DNA of 64,000 nt, taken from Burkholderiales bacterium (GTDB taxonomy: Bacteria > Pseudomonadota > Gammaproteobacteria > Burkholderiales > SG8-41). The stretch covers positions 1 through 64,000 of the forward strand of contig JADZGE010000078.1 of assembly GCA_020854035.1 (NCBI GenBank), read 5' to 3'. The stretch's first letter is position 1. Each line of letters opens with the position of its first letter. This document shows, in pieces, positions 15,351 to 24,900 of the stretch. The notes below the pieces were generated by a model. It was not told where the DNA came from. It did no database searches and saw nothing but the letters and a program-made list of their open reading frames with translations. The translations under genes and the position numbers were made by a program.

Positions 15351-16301
15351 CTATAGATCCACGGTTAGGCGACCCGTCGCGCGCGACACACAGGTGCAAA
15401 AGTGATCATTGCGGACTTTCGGATGCAAGGCGAAATCGCGATGCACCGGCTTGCCCGTCACGACACGGACCTTGCACGTCCCACAGGCGCCAGCCCTGCA
15501 ATCGGAGTCGATATTGAACCCGTTGTCACGTAGCACGTCGAGCGCGCTCCGGTCTCCCGGTACGGCGAGCACCTGGCCCGTCGATTGGATAAGCAATTCA
15601 AACGGCTCGCCGACGCCAGCCTCGGCTTTCGACGCCCCAACGAATGCCTCGAAGCTTACGCTTCCGGCCGGCCAGCGCGCGGTCGCGGCCCGCACTGCGT
15701 CCATCAGCCCGGTCGGACCGCAACAGTACACCTGGGTGTCCGGCTGCGGTTCAAATAGCAACCCGTTAACGTCGAGACCCCGGCGGGAATCGCCACCGTC
15801 GAAATACAGTCTCAAGTCGTCGCCGCAGGTCATGCTCAATTCATCGACGAACGCGGCATGCCTGCGTGATCGCGCGCAATAGTGCAACTCGAACGCCGCA
15901 CGCGCGCGTCTCGCTTCCATCACCATGGGCACGAACGGCGTGATACCGATACCGCCGGCTACAAACACATGGCGCCGCACTCCGCTCGCCATCGGAAAGC
16001 GGTTGCGAGGGTAGGACACGTAGAGTCTTTCGCCAGGCCCAAGGTGATGCATGGCTTCCGAACCGCCGAAACCGCGGGCTTCCTTGAGGACTGCGAGCCG
16101 GTAGCGCCCGAGATCCTGCGGGTCGGAGGTGATCGAATATTGCCGTTTCAGGCCGTTTGGTAGCTGCACGGTCACGTGCGCGCCGGGCCCGAATGATGGG
16201 AACGCGGGACGTCGCAACGGGGCAAGATCGAACATCTTAATGGCAGTGGCTTCGTCGTGCACGGCACGCACCGTCGCCGCCATTAACAGTTGCATCGCCA
16301 C
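15351..16301 (-). CDS. Phthalate-dioxygenase-reductase-type oxidoreductase (FMN, NAD, 2Fe-2S)
   Basis: A protein of 316 residues with the domain order of VanB/PdR reductases. The flavin-binding barrel carries RQYSITSDPQD. The NAD domain has HVFVAGGIGITPFVPMVMEA and QVYCCGPTGLMDAVR. The C-terminal plant-type ferredoxin has DSDCRAGACGTCKVRVVTG plus a final Cys in CTCVSRA, so all four cluster ligands are present. It passes electrons from NAD(P)H to a terminal oxygenase or demethylase. No Rieske oxygenase is adjacent; the MOSC gene 9 bp upstream is its likely operon partner. Confidence 0.94.
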   Translation of the reverse strand: MAMQLLMAATVRAVHDEATAIKMFDLAPLRRPAFPSFGPGAHVTVQLPNGLKRQYSITSDPQDLGRYRLAVLKEARGFGGSEAMHHLGPGERLYVSYPRNRFPMASGVRRHVFVAGGIGITPFVPMVMEARRARAAFELHYCARSRRHAAFVDELSMTCGDDLRLYFDGGDSRRGLDVNGLLFEPQPDTQVYCCGPTGLMDAVRAATARWPAGSVSFEAFVGASKAEAGVGEPFELLIQSTGQVLAVPGDRSALDVLRDNGFNIDSDCRAGACGTCKVRVVTGKPVHRDFALHPKVRNDHFCTCVSRATGRLTVDL

Positions 16302-16310
16302 GACGAGGCC

Positions 16311-16778
16311 TCACCAGGAAGGCCGAATGATGTCACCCCGCCGGACTATTCCACCCTTGACTATGCTGCAGTTGAGGCCTGAGCGGTTGAGCAGGAGATT
16401 GAACAATGGTCGGTCGAGTAGCTCGTCGAGGTACTTGCATGGCCGGTTGAGGCGGTCACCGAACAGGACGGACTCGCCGACGCAAAATTCCTTGCCGACG
16501 AGATGGTTGAGGGGCACGCCGCGCGTGGTCAGATTGCGGCGCGACTCTTGCGGCAACAGTTCAATTCCAGCGTCGCGCTGGATGGCTTGCAGCGTCTCGA
16601 TTTCGATCAGCGTGACCTCGCGGGACTTGTCGAATTTGTACGAGAAACGGCCCATGCCGGTCGCGTAACGGTCGCCTTCTATGCCGACGCCCGCGATAAG
16701 CTTCGCTTCCACGAGCTCTTCCATTTCAACCGACGTCTGCTCAGCGACACAGATATGCAGCAAATGACCTTCCCACAT
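16311..16778 (-). CDS. MOSC-domain protein
   Basis: A protein of 155 residues. MOSC landmarks are GVGIEGDRYATGMGRFSYK near the start, REVTLIEIETLQAI, PQESRRNLTTRGVPLNHLVG, VLFGDRLNRPCKYLDELLDR with the conserved Cys, and GLNCSIVKGGIVRRGDII. MOSC proteins are sulfur carriers or molybdenum-ligand hydroxylamine/N-hydroxy reductase partners. In some proteins MOSC is fused to a reductase of the type encoded 9 bp downstream here, which supports a joint redox function. First gene of the minus-strand cluster. Confidence 0.92.
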   Translation of the reverse strand: MWEGHLLHICVAEQTSVEMEELVEAKLIAGVGIEGDRYATGMGRFSYKFDKSREVTLIEIETLQAIQRDAGIELLPQESRRNLTTRGVPLNHLVGKEFCVGESVLFGDRLNRPCKYLDELLDRPLFNLLLNRSGLNCSIVKGGIVRRGDIIRPSW

Positions 16779-17379
16779 AATCCAGCTCTCGGAGCTATCT
16801 GAAAAACATGCTTTTCGCGTCGTTCAAGAGCGTGATACGTTCACAGCGATCGAGCATGACACAAAGTGTTATGAAGGTCAACATATGTGCTCCTCAGTGA
16901 ACTGGGTGTCGCGTTCCTGGGTCGCCGGGAGCCTTCAGCAGGCGTTGCCCCCGTGCTCGCCCACATTTTGACTCCTCCGGCGGACGGTGTTCGCGCGGGA
17001 CCGCGAACCCCCGCGCGGCGCTACGGGCGCGTGAACGAGAGCCCGGAACCCTGAGGCGGAACGCCGCTCCGTGGCGCGATATCGCGCGTTGAGGGGCACG
17101 AGCGGGCGGCCGATCGCCGAGTGTTCCGCCACCGATCTCGTTGCCCGGCCTCCAAAGCTTGCCGGCCGAATTCCAATGGAGCCAGGCACGTGTGGGTTCG
17201 ACGCGGGCCGGGCACCGCGAGCCTGGATCGGGCGCCCCATGTTCGCGGGCCCTGCGTCGTAGCGTAGTTTGGCTACAAATCGGCCGAGCACGCACCGTCG
17301 CCCCGGATTCGTTGGTGGCGTTGCTCGCGGGCGCCCGGGTCGTGGCGCCTCGACAGGAGTACCCTTCGTCGTCTCCTCT
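16779..17379. other. Intergenic stretch upstream of the MOSC operon
   Basis: 601 bases without a supported gene. It presumably carries the promoter of the minus-strand MOSC-reductase-regulator-nitrilase cluster. The sequence from about 16970 to 17380 is GC-rich, with several open but unconvincing frames. Confidence 0.5.
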
Positions 17380-18435
17380 CTAGAGAGAGGGCAGCACCTC
17401 GTCGCAGAGCAGCCGCAGGCCTTCGTGGACATCGGGGCCGAGTTCAGAAAACATGAGCTGCCCGTAGCCATGGCGCTCGGCCATCGCGGCAATCTGCACC
17501 ATCTTCTCGCGGCATGCGGCGGGAGAGCCAGAGACAAACAGCGCATCAATCATGGCATCGGTGACCAGCGCCGGATCGAAGTCGCCGCCACGCCGTTCGC
17601 TCTCCACGAGCCGATCGATGTCCGCAGGCTCGATTGCCAGCTTGCGGTAGTCGTCGTCCGTATAACCCTCCTCGCGCAACGCGACGATGCGCCGGGCGAC
17701 CGAGTGCCTGACGAACTCGCGCGCGGCATATCCATCGCGGGCGACGGACAACTTGATCTCCGCTACCTTGGGCAGCGCCACGCGACCGGCATCCGCGGCG
17801 GCATGTTCCACGATCCGCAGCAATCGTTCCATGTGGCCCATCTGCGTTACCGCCTGGAAGGTGCCGCCGAAGATGATACCGTCCATGTGCGCGCCGCCCA
17901 CGGCGAGTCCACGCGGACCATTGGCGCCGCAGTAGAGCCTGACCGGCGACTGCGAGGCGAATGGAAGCCGGAACGATGCCGTCGGCTGCAGATTGAAGTA
18001 ACGGGCGACGTTCGGATAGTCGGCGAAACACACTGATTCACCGTTCAGTAGTTGTGCGAGCGATTGCGCGGTTTCGCGCAACATCGAGATGGGCCTGATC
18101 ACGCTGACGTAGCGCGGCGTGGTTCGATTGCCTCGTCCGAGACCCAGGCTGAACTCGCGTCCGCCCATGAGCTCGGTGATTGCCGCGACCGAGTCCGCGA
18201 CATCGACCGGGCTGCGGAAATACTGAACGGTGACCGCCGTGCCCAGCTTGATCGGAATGCTCGCGGCGAGAGCAGTGAGCACGACGTAGGGATTGCGGCT
18301 GCACAGGTTGTCGGTCATCCATATCTGCCCGACGCCGCCGGCGTGTGCCGCGCGTCCGAACGCGACGATGTTCGGGACCGACGCCGTACCGAACGTCGGC
18401 AGATGCAGCTGTATACCTATCTCGAATCCAGACAT
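17380..18435 (-). CDS. LLM-class flavin-dependent oxidoreductase
   Basis: A protein of 351 residues with the luciferase-like TIM-barrel pattern: FEIGIQLHLPTFGTASVPN at the start, GVGQIWMTDNLCSRNPYVVL, IPIKLGTAVTVQYFRSPVDV, GGREFSLGLGRGNRTTPRYV and SGSPAACREKMVQIAAMAER. Such enzymes use FMNH2 or F420H2 for monooxygenation or dehydrogenation of organic substrates. It is transcribed in the same direction as the nitrilase cluster, 600 bp upstream of it, so it may share a pathway. ATG 18435 gives the family start; the longer frame upstream is not supported. Confidence 0.92.
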   Translation of the reverse strand: MSGFEIGIQLHLPTFGTASVPNIVAFGRAAHAGGVGQIWMTDNLCSRNPYVVLTALAASIPIKLGTAVTVQYFRSPVDVADSVAAITELMGGREFSLGLGRGNRTTPRYVSVIRPISMLRETAQSLAQLLNGESVCFADYPNVARYFNLQPTASFRLPFASQSPVRLYCGANGPRGLAVGGAHMDGIIFGGTFQAVTQMGHMERLLRIVEHAAADAGRVALPKVAEIKLSVARDGYAAREFVRHSVARRIVALREEGYTDDDYRKLAIEPADIDRLVESERRGGDFDPALVTDAMIDALFVSGSPAACREKMVQIAAMAERHGYGQLMFSELGPDVHEGLRLLCDEVLPSL

Positions 18436-19043
18436 GAGGAAGCGTTTCGAATCGACGCGTGTTCCGGCCACGATGGTAGCATTGTTCCCCGAGCGCTCAG
18501 GACCAGAGCTTGGAAAGTCTAGGCGAGGAGCGCTGGCCACCCGGATTAGCAGCCTGGAAACGCACGAGATTCACGATGGGAGCCTATTCAGGCTCCTGCC
18601 GGAATGCTGCTTGCATAAGCGGTAAGTAGTGGGGGCCCTGTACGAGAACAGCTGACTCTGTTCGAAGAAGGGAATGTAGTCGCCAAACTCCGTCCCTTTC
18701 GTAGGAGCCAGCCCGAATGCATCGTAGTCCCAGTTCGCGTTCAGTGCAACGAGGAGCCGCTCAGCAGGCCCGCAACAACGATGCCTATGCGTGGTTCAGC
18801 ATGCTGACCCGCGGAACACGCGGTCAAGCGCGTGGAACATGGGGTCGAGTCTCGACATGACGGTCTGGGTCAGCACGCCAACGCTCACCGCTCACCCCCG
18901 TCGTACCTGCGGAATCTCCTTCAAGGCCTCTTCCGACTGAAGCAACTCACGGCGCTCGTCATCGCGAAAGGTCGTCGTGAAACTGAACGCCATCGAAGGC
19001 CGGGCTGTCCCGTCCGAGCCGCTCGTCTCGAGGTGCGGGCCCG
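18436..19043. other. Gene-poor junction between low-GC and high-GC zones
   Basis: 608 bases with no supported gene. Lines left of about 18.8 kb resemble the lower-GC zone and those right of about 19.0 kb the high-GC zone. The minus-strand space just downstream of the ABC permease, where an ATPase gene would be expected, holds only a short unrecognised frame ending near 18898. Confidence 0.55.
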
Positions 19044-20792
19044 TCAAGCCGACAACGCTTCCTTCCCGGCCACGCGCCGGAAGATGTGGACGCAACCGAG
19101 GAGCAGCACCGACTGCACGACCGCGAGCGCACAGGTGAGCGCCTCGGTCTCGAATTCCTGCAGGTAGTAGATGCCGACCGAGAGGGTCTCGGTGCCCGCC
19201 GAATAGAGGATGATCGAGATCGGCAGCTCGCGCAGGAAGATGATGAACAGCAGCACCCAGCCCGCGAAGATGCCGGGCTTGAGCAGCGGCAGCGTGATCC
19301 GCCGCAGGGTGGTCAGCCAGCTCGCGCCCGCCATGCGCGAGCTCTGGTCGAGTTCCTCCGAAACCGCGAGCAGGACGGACGAGACGTTGCGCTGCCCGTA
19401 GGGAAAGAAGCGCGTCACGTAGCCGAGCAGCAGGATCCAGAGCGTCGCGTAGATCGGCGTCCTGATGTAGGCGATGAGCACGCCCATCGCCAGCACGATG
19501 CCGGGAAAGCCGATCGGGATCACGCAGAGGTAGTCGAGGAGCCCGCTGCCCGGCCCGCGCCTGCGGTGGATCATGATGCTCATCACGATCGCGAGCACCA
19601 TCGCGACCGTGGCGCCGGCGAAGGCGAGGATCAGGCTGTTGCCGATGCCGTTCGTCGCCGCGTCGATATGCTCCGGCCACCAGAAGAAGAGGATCTTCCG
19701 GTAGTTCCAGAACGACATCTGGTCCGGGATGATGCGTCCCTGCCACACCCGGTGCAGGCTCACGACGAAGAGCACCGCGAGCGGCAGCACGACGGCGACG
19801 AAGAGATAGGCGAGGTTGTAGCCGAGCGCGACCCACCTCCAGCCGCCGATGTCGATGACGTTCGGCCGGAAGCCCTTGCCCGTCACCGTCGTGAACTCGC
19901 GCGGCATGATGATCCGCCGCTGGACGTAGATCAGCAGCGCGGTGATCGCCCCGAGCACCATGCTCATCGCCGCGCCCATCTGGTAGTTGGCGGCATCGCC
20001 GACGGCGTAGGTGAAGATCTCGGTGGTGTACGTCGGATACCCGTAGGGCGCGCCGAGCTTGAAGGGCACCCCGAACTCTCCCGCGCTCGTCACGAAGCAG
20101 ATGATCATGCCGGACAGGATGGCCGGCATGACGAGCGGCAGGGTCACCGTCAGCGCCGTGCGCCACAGCCCGGCGCCGGTGGTACGGGCGGTGTCCTCCA
20201 GCGCGGGGTCCATGCGCCGCAGCGAACCCACGACGAAGAGGTAGACGAGCGGCGCGTGGAAGATGGCCGTCACCCAGATGACGCCCCAGATGTTGTCCGC
20301 GTCGACGATCGCTCCCGTCGACCCGGTCATCCACCGCCAGAGTTCGTTGAGGAGGCCCACCTTGCCCGACGCCAGGTTGTGCCAGGCGATCGCCCCCACG
20401 AACGGGCTCAGGAAGTACGGGATGAGATTGAAAGGCTCGAGCTTCTCGCGCCACGGGCAGTTCGTGCGTGCGTTGAGCCACGCGAGCGAGACGCCGAGGA
20501 CCGTCGACAGAACGGTCGCCCCGGTGGCGATCGCGAGCGTGTTGAAGAAGGCGCCGCGGAGCCTCGGGTGATCGAGAATTTCCCGGTAGTTGCCGAACCC
20601 CCAGGTGGCGCTGAACCCCAGCTCGTCCTGGACGCGGAAGCTGGAGACGACCAGCGCGAAGAGAGGAAGGAACACGGCCGCGGCAACGGCGAGCGCCACG
20701 ACCGACGTCACCAGGTTCTCCTGCGTGGCCAGCGCCCTCCACCGCGCCGGACGCCCGCTCGCGCGGCCGAGCCCGATGGCGTTCATGGACAT
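19044..20792 (-). CDS. ABC transporter permease, fused FbpB-type (two permease domains)
   Basis: A protein of 582 residues from ATG 20792 (an in-frame ATG at 20870 is also possible), with about 12 membrane segments. Two copies of the binding-protein-dependent permease core are visible. The first carries the EAA-type loop GSLRRMDPALEDTARTTGAG. The second carries the equivalent LLAVSEELDQSSRMAGASWL followed by RITLPLLKPGIFAGW. The tandem layout is that of iron(III)/thiamine-type permeases (FbpB/SfuB). The substrate-binding protein gene lies upstream on the same strand. No ATPase gene is found. Confidence 0.93.
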   Translation of the reverse strand: MSMNAIGLGRASGRPARWRALATQENLVTSVVALAVAAAVFLPLFALVVSSFRVQDELGFSATWGFGNYREILDHPRLRGAFFNTLAIATGATVLSTVLGVSLAWLNARTNCPWREKLEPFNLIPYFLSPFVGAIAWHNLASGKVGLLNELWRWMTGSTGAIVDADNIWGVIWVTAIFHAPLVYLFVVGSLRRMDPALEDTARTTGAGLWRTALTVTLPLVMPAILSGMIICFVTSAGEFGVPFKLGAPYGYPTYTTEIFTYAVGDAANYQMGAAMSMVLGAITALLIYVQRRIIMPREFTTVTGKGFRPNVIDIGGWRWVALGYNLAYLFVAVVLPLAVLFVVSLHRVWQGRIIPDQMSFWNYRKILFFWWPEHIDAATNGIGNSLILAFAGATVAMVLAIVMSIMIHRRRGPGSGLLDYLCVIPIGFPGIVLAMGVLIAYIRTPIYATLWILLLGYVTRFFPYGQRNVSSVLLAVSEELDQSSRMAGASWLTTLRRITLPLLKPGIFAGWVLLFIIFLRELPISIILYSAGTETLSVGIYYLQEFETEALTCALAVVQSVLLLGCVHIFRRVAGKEALSA

Positions 20793-20879
20793 GGGGACGA
20801 CGGCGGTAGACCGTGTGCTCGGCCGTGCGGGGAGACCGGGGCCGCGGCCCCGCGTCACGCCCGCCGGCACCTCAGGGCG

Positions 20880-21995
20880 CTACTGGAATACCTTCCGCCA
20901 TTCGTCGCGCATGTCCTTCAACTGCTTGTAGGCCTCGACCTCGTTCTTTACGCCCAGCACCTTGAGCTCGGAGAGGTCGATCATGTAGCGCTTGACCGAT
21001 GCCGGCACCTTGTAGCCCTCCCGGAAGCTGATGATGGACGCTTCCCGTTCCGCCATGATGTTGATGCCTTCCTCGCTCAGCAGGAATTCGACGAAGAGCT
21101 TCCCGGCGTTCGGGTGCGGCGAGCCCTTCATGGCGGCGAGCTGGCGATTGAGGAGCACCTGCCCTTCCTTGTAGGTACCCCAGCGCACCTTCTTCGCGAG
21201 GGACGGCTCCTTCTCGATCGCCTGGAACACCCGGCCGACGAGGTTCCACATGTCGATCGGCCGCTCGCAGCTGATGACCGTCTGCATCTTGGCCTCGGTG
21301 CGGAACTCGACCAGCGGGTCCTGCGCCTTCAGCTTCTTCCACATCGCCTTGACGTCGTAGCCTCCCTCCCGGAGCCCCAGCGTCGTGAGCGCGTACGACA
21401 CGCTCTTGGTGACGTCGCTGGCGATGGTCTTGCCCCTGTATTTCGGGTCGAGAACGTCGTCGTAGGACGCGATCTTGACGTTCTCCATGCCCGGGCAGGA
21501 GGCGTTCCAAATCGGCTGGAACGTGTAGGCGCTGCCCACGACGAAATACGGGTACTCGTAGTACGCATGCGCCTTCTTCGCGTTCACCTCGTGGTACTTC
21601 CACTGCCCGCTGTCGAGCTTCTGGAACGCGCCTTCCTCGGCCGCGCCGTGGAAGAAGCCCGCGCCGGCAACCATGATCACGTCGAAGGTGACCCGGCCCG
21701 CCTTGATCTCCTGCCGGGCCGTGCTGACCGTGGGGCCGGTGCCCTTGCGGATGTTGGTGTACTTGAAATCGGGCCCCAGGCCGTAGCGCTTCCGAAAGCC
21801 CTCCTCGAGAGCCCGCACGGTATTGTCCTGAAAGAGCGAGCTCATCGAGACGACGGCGCCCTCCTTCTTCGCCAGTGGGATCAGCGCCTTCTCCTGCGGC
21901 GTGAGATCGCTCGCCGCCGCGGCGGCTGCGAATGCGAGTGCGATGGCGAGTCCGGCTGCGGCGCGTGCGACAGGCAGATCACGGCAATCGGTCAT
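20880..21995 (-). CDS. ABC transporter substrate-binding protein (iron(III)-type)
   Basis: A protein of 371 residues with a signal peptide (ARAAAGLAIALAFAAAAAA, cleaved about residue 29). The mature part follows the SBP_bac_1/6 pattern of iron- or polyamine-type binding proteins: LIPLAKKEGAVVSMSSLF at the start, TARQEIKAGRVTFDVIMVAG, DVLDPKYRGKTIASDVTKS, and SPHPNAGKLFVEFLLSEEG in the second lobe. A textbook ribosome binding site (GAGGAGG) sits before ATG 21995. It precedes the fused permease in an apparent two-gene operon. The metal or organic ligand is not decidable. Confidence 0.93.
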   Translation of the reverse strand: MTDCRDLPVARAAAGLAIALAFAAAAAASDLTPQEKALIPLAKKEGAVVSMSSLFQDNTVRALEEGFRKRYGLGPDFKYTNIRKGTGPTVSTARQEIKAGRVTFDVIMVAGAGFFHGAAEEGAFQKLDSGQWKYHEVNAKKAHAYYEYPYFVVGSAYTFQPIWNASCPGMENVKIASYDDVLDPKYRGKTIASDVTKSVSYALTTLGLREGGYDVKAMWKKLKAQDPLVEFRTEAKMQTVISCERPIDMWNLVGRVFQAIEKEPSLAKKVRWGTYKEGQVLLNRQLAAMKGSPHPNAGKLFVEFLLSEEGINIMAEREASIISFREGYKVPASVKRYMIDLSELKVLGVKNEVEAYKQLKDMRDEWRKVFQ

Positions 21996-22396
21996 GAGCG
22001 CACCTCCTCCTCGTGGTTTTTTGAAGCGGCCAATCTGATTGCGCCAACTGAAGTGCGACATCCGGATCGCCGCATGGTTCCCGCACCGGAGCGGTTGGAT
22101 GGCGCCGGCGAGGCCGGGGGGTCGCCCGCGCCTCGGGGCAACCGAAACGGGGACCGGTCGGGAAAATTCGCCCGCCGGACGTGCACTGGGCATGGGTCTG
22201 CCCGCATAATGAGCGGCCGGAACGATCGGGGTCAGCGCCGAATGGCACTTGCTTTCCTTTCCCGGGGTGCCAGTGACAGCGGACGAATTGGCGTGCTTGT
22301 TCACGCGCCATGGTGGGCAATGGGCAGGGTTGAGGTCCGATACGGCGTTCAGCCCTGGCCCCGGTGTTCGATACGATGGCCATCCAGGAGTCACTC
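21996..22396. other. Divergent intergenic region
   Basis: 401 bases between the ABC binding protein (minus) and a Bug gene (plus). It should hold divergent promoters. No gene, clear operator or repeat was recognised. Confidence 0.5.
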
Positions 22397-23353
22397 ATGA
22401 AGAGACTGCTGCTCACCCTGCTCCTCGGCGTGGCGGGGGCCGGCGCCGCCCAGACGTACCCGGAACGCCCGGTCCGCGCGATCATCCCCAATGCCGCGGG
22501 CGGGGCGAACGACATCGTCGGGCGGATCGTCCTGCAGAAGATGGGGGGCGTGCTCGGCCAGCAGCTGGTCGTTGACAACCGCGGCGGCGCGGGCGGCGCG
22601 ATCGGCGCGGAAATCGCCGCGCGGTCCGCGCCCGATGGTTACACGCTGCTCGTCGCGACGTTCGCCACGCACGCGATCATCCCGCACCTGCAGAAGCGGA
22701 TCGCCTACGACCCGATCGGCGACTTCGACCCGGTTTCGCTCCTTGCGGTCCAGTACGCCATGATGACGCTGGCGCCCACCGTGCCGGCCGCGAGCGTCCA
22801 GCAGCTCGTCGCGCTGGCGCGGGCGAAGCCGGGCCAGTTGAACTACGCGACCGCGGGGCCCGGCTCCACCAGCGACTTCATGGGTCGCATGTTCGCGAAA
22901 GTCGCGGGCATCGACGTCACCATCATCAACTACAAGGGCGGCGCGGCGATCGTGCCCGCGCTGATGTCCGGGGAGGCGCACTTCAATTTCGGGCCGATCC
23001 CCGCCATGTCGGCGCACGTGAAGGCGGGCCGGGTGAAGGCAATCGCCGTATCCGGGCCGAAGCGCTCGCTGGCGCAGCCCGATCTGCCGACAGTCTCGGA
23101 GTCGGGGCTGCCCGATGTCTCCGCCGCGGCGTGGGTGGGCCTCGTCGTGCCGAGGGGCACGCACGGCGCGCGCATCGAACGTCTCGCCGCCGCGGCGTCG
23201 GCGGCGGTGAAAAGCGCCGACACGCGGGAGCAGCTGATCGCGACGGGCGCCGACCCGGACGGTCGGACGACCCGGGCATTCGGCGAATTCATCCGGTCGG
23301 AGCATGCACGCTACGGGAAGATCGTGCGTGAACTGGGACTCGGCGGGCGATAA
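22397..23353 (+). CDS. Bug/TctC-family receptor
   Basis: A protein of 318 residues with a signal peptide at residues 1-17 (LLLTLLLGVAGAGAAQ). Landmarks are YPERPVRAIIPNAAGGANDI, VVDNRGGAGGAIGAEIAA, PDGYTLLVATFATHA, YDPIGDFDPVSLLAV and NYKGGAAIVPALMSGEAHF. The chosen ATG starts the signal peptide directly; an upstream in-frame ATG would add 11 polar residues. The neighbour downstream is an amidase on the opposite strand. Confidence 0.95.
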   Translation: MKRLLLTLLLGVAGAGAAQTYPERPVRAIIPNAAGGANDIVGRIVLQKMGGVLGQQLVVDNRGGAGGAIGAEIAARSAPDGYTLLVATFATHAIIPHLQKRIAYDPIGDFDPVSLLAVQYAMMTLAPTVPAASVQQLVALARAKPGQLNYATAGPGSTSDFMGRMFAKVAGIDVTIINYKGGAAIVPALMSGEAHFNFGPIPAMSAHVKAGRVKAIAVSGPKRSLAQPDLPTVSESGLPDVSAAAWVGLVVPRGTHGARIERLAAAASAAVKSADTREQLIATGADPDGRTTRAFGEFIRSEHARYGKIVRELGLGGR

Positions 23354-23416
23354 GCGCGATCGGCTCGCCACGCTGTACCGCGGCCGGTACGCAGATGATC
23401 CGCGCGGAGGGGAATT

Positions 23417-24823
23417 TCAGCACACGACAGGTGTCACCCCGCCGAGCACCCAGCGCGCCAGCGCCGTTATCCGCGCATCTTCGTGCTGCTGCCCCATCAA
23501 TTGCGCACCGGCGGGCAGTCCGCCGATGCTCATGAGCGGCAGGGTGAGCGCCGGTGCGTGCAGCATCGAGCTCGGCATGTTGAAAACCGAGTCTCCCGTC
23601 GGGCGCGGCACGAGCGGCTTGCCGGGTTCGTCGCCGGGCCACAGCGGCGCGGGGCCGGGCGAGGAGAGCAGGATGACGGCGTCGGCGAGAGGCCCCACGG
23701 CCACGTGGCACTGCTGCGCGGCGGCGCGTTCGAGCAGCAGTGCCCGGTAACCGTCCGGGCTCATCGTTTCCGCGCGCCGTACCACCGCCTTCGCGCGCTC
23801 GCTCACGCCGTCCGGATGGTTCTCGACGAGCGCGCTCTGGTACCAGCGGTTCTCCCACGCCGTGATGAGGTTGCCCACGCGGCCGGCATCCGCGATGGAA
23901 CGCTCGAACGCCTCGATCCACGGGTGATCGCGGCGCGTGATGAGCGTCACTCCCGCGCGCCGGAAGTTCTCCAGCAGCGCTTCGAACGCGGTCCGGGTGG
24001 CGGCATCGAGTCCGGCCCAGCCCTCGGATTCGAGCACGATCAGGCGCTCCGGCTTCACGGCGGCCGGCGGCGCGGCGGGGCCGAAGAGCCCCATGCGCCC
24101 GGGATCGCCGCCGGCGCGGTTCGCGATCTCGATCGCCACCTGCCACATGTCCTCGATCGAGCCGGCGTGCACGCCGGTCGTGCTCATGCTCGTCGCCTGG
24201 CGCTCCCCGCGATTTATTCCACCCTGCGTGGGCTTGAGCGCCACGTTACCGCAGTAGGACGCCGGGCGTATCACGGAGCCGCCGACTTGCGTGCCGAGCG
24301 CCGCGGGGACCATGCGCGCCCCGACCGCCGCGGCGGACCCCGAGGAGGAACCCCCCGGCGTGCGCGACGGATCGAAGGGGTTGGTGGTCGCGGGGGGATG
24401 CGAGCCCCCGAGTTCCGCCGTCGCGGTCTTGCCGAAGACGACCGCCCCCGCCTGCCGCAGCGCCCACACGGCGGCGTTGTCGCGCCGGGTGAAGTTGCCC
24501 CGGTACGCGACGCAGCCCATCTCGGTCGGCATGTCCTTCGTCTCGAGGAGATCCTTGATGGCGACCGGCATGCCGTCGATGGGGGAGAGCGGCCTGCCTG
24601 CCTTCCAGCGCGCGGCGCTCGCGTCGGCGGCGGCGCGCGCCGCCTCGTCGTTCCGGGAGACGAATGATTTCACCACGGGCTCGCGCGCGGCGATCGTCTC
24701 GAGACAGCGCTCCAGGTACGCGCGCGGGCTATCCGCGCCGTCGCGAAAGCGCGCGGCGGCGTCGTGAAAGGTGAGCGCCCTGAATTCACGAGGGTCGTAC
24801 CGGCGATACTCGATGGTCACCAT
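23417..24823 (-). CDS. Amidase (amidase-signature family)
   Basis: A protein of 468 residues. The catalytic Lys lies in PIDGMPVAIKDLLETKDMPT. The Ser-rich signature with the cis-Ser and nucleophile is TPGGSSSGSAAAVGARM followed by ALGTQVGGSVIRPASYCG. The C-terminal LPLMSIGGLPAGAQLMGQ is the usual end block. The family hydrolyses carboxamides. CGGAGGG precedes ATG 24823; an earlier ATG at 24859 also exists. The MFS gene lies upstream on the same strand, followed by a Bug gene, so the enzyme probably acts on an imported amide. A related amidase lies at 43130-44437. Confidence 0.94.
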   Translation of the reverse strand: MVTIEYRRYDPREFRALTFHDAAARFRDGADSPRAYLERCLETIAAREPVVKSFVSRNDEAARAAADASAARWKAGRPLSPIDGMPVAIKDLLETKDMPTEMGCVAYRGNFTRRDNAAVWALRQAGAVVFGKTATAELGGSHPPATTNPFDPSRTPGGSSSGSAAAVGARMVPAALGTQVGGSVIRPASYCGNVALKPTQGGINRGERQATSMSTTGVHAGSIEDMWQVAIEIANRAGGDPGRMGLFGPAAPPAAVKPERLIVLESEGWAGLDAATRTAFEALLENFRRAGVTLITRRDHPWIEAFERSIADAGRVGNLITAWENRWYQSALVENHPDGVSERAKAVVRRAETMSPDGYRALLLERAAAQQCHVAVGPLADAVILLSSPGPAPLWPGDEPGKPLVPRPTGDSVFNMPSSMLHAPALTLPLMSIGGLPAGAQLMGQQHEDARITALARWVLGGVTPVVC

Positions 24824-24900
24824 GGCGGCGATGCCCTCCGGGTTGACGGCATGCATGATAGTCGAAGCGGAAAACGGCCGTGCGCGGAAGCTCCCCGGGC

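Noticed and set aside
19086..22400. Very long open frame on the plus strand opposite the ABC permease and binding-protein genes
   Set aside because: It is rich in Arg/His/Glu/Asp with no domain pattern, a typical antisense shadow of high-GC genes with strong third-position bias.
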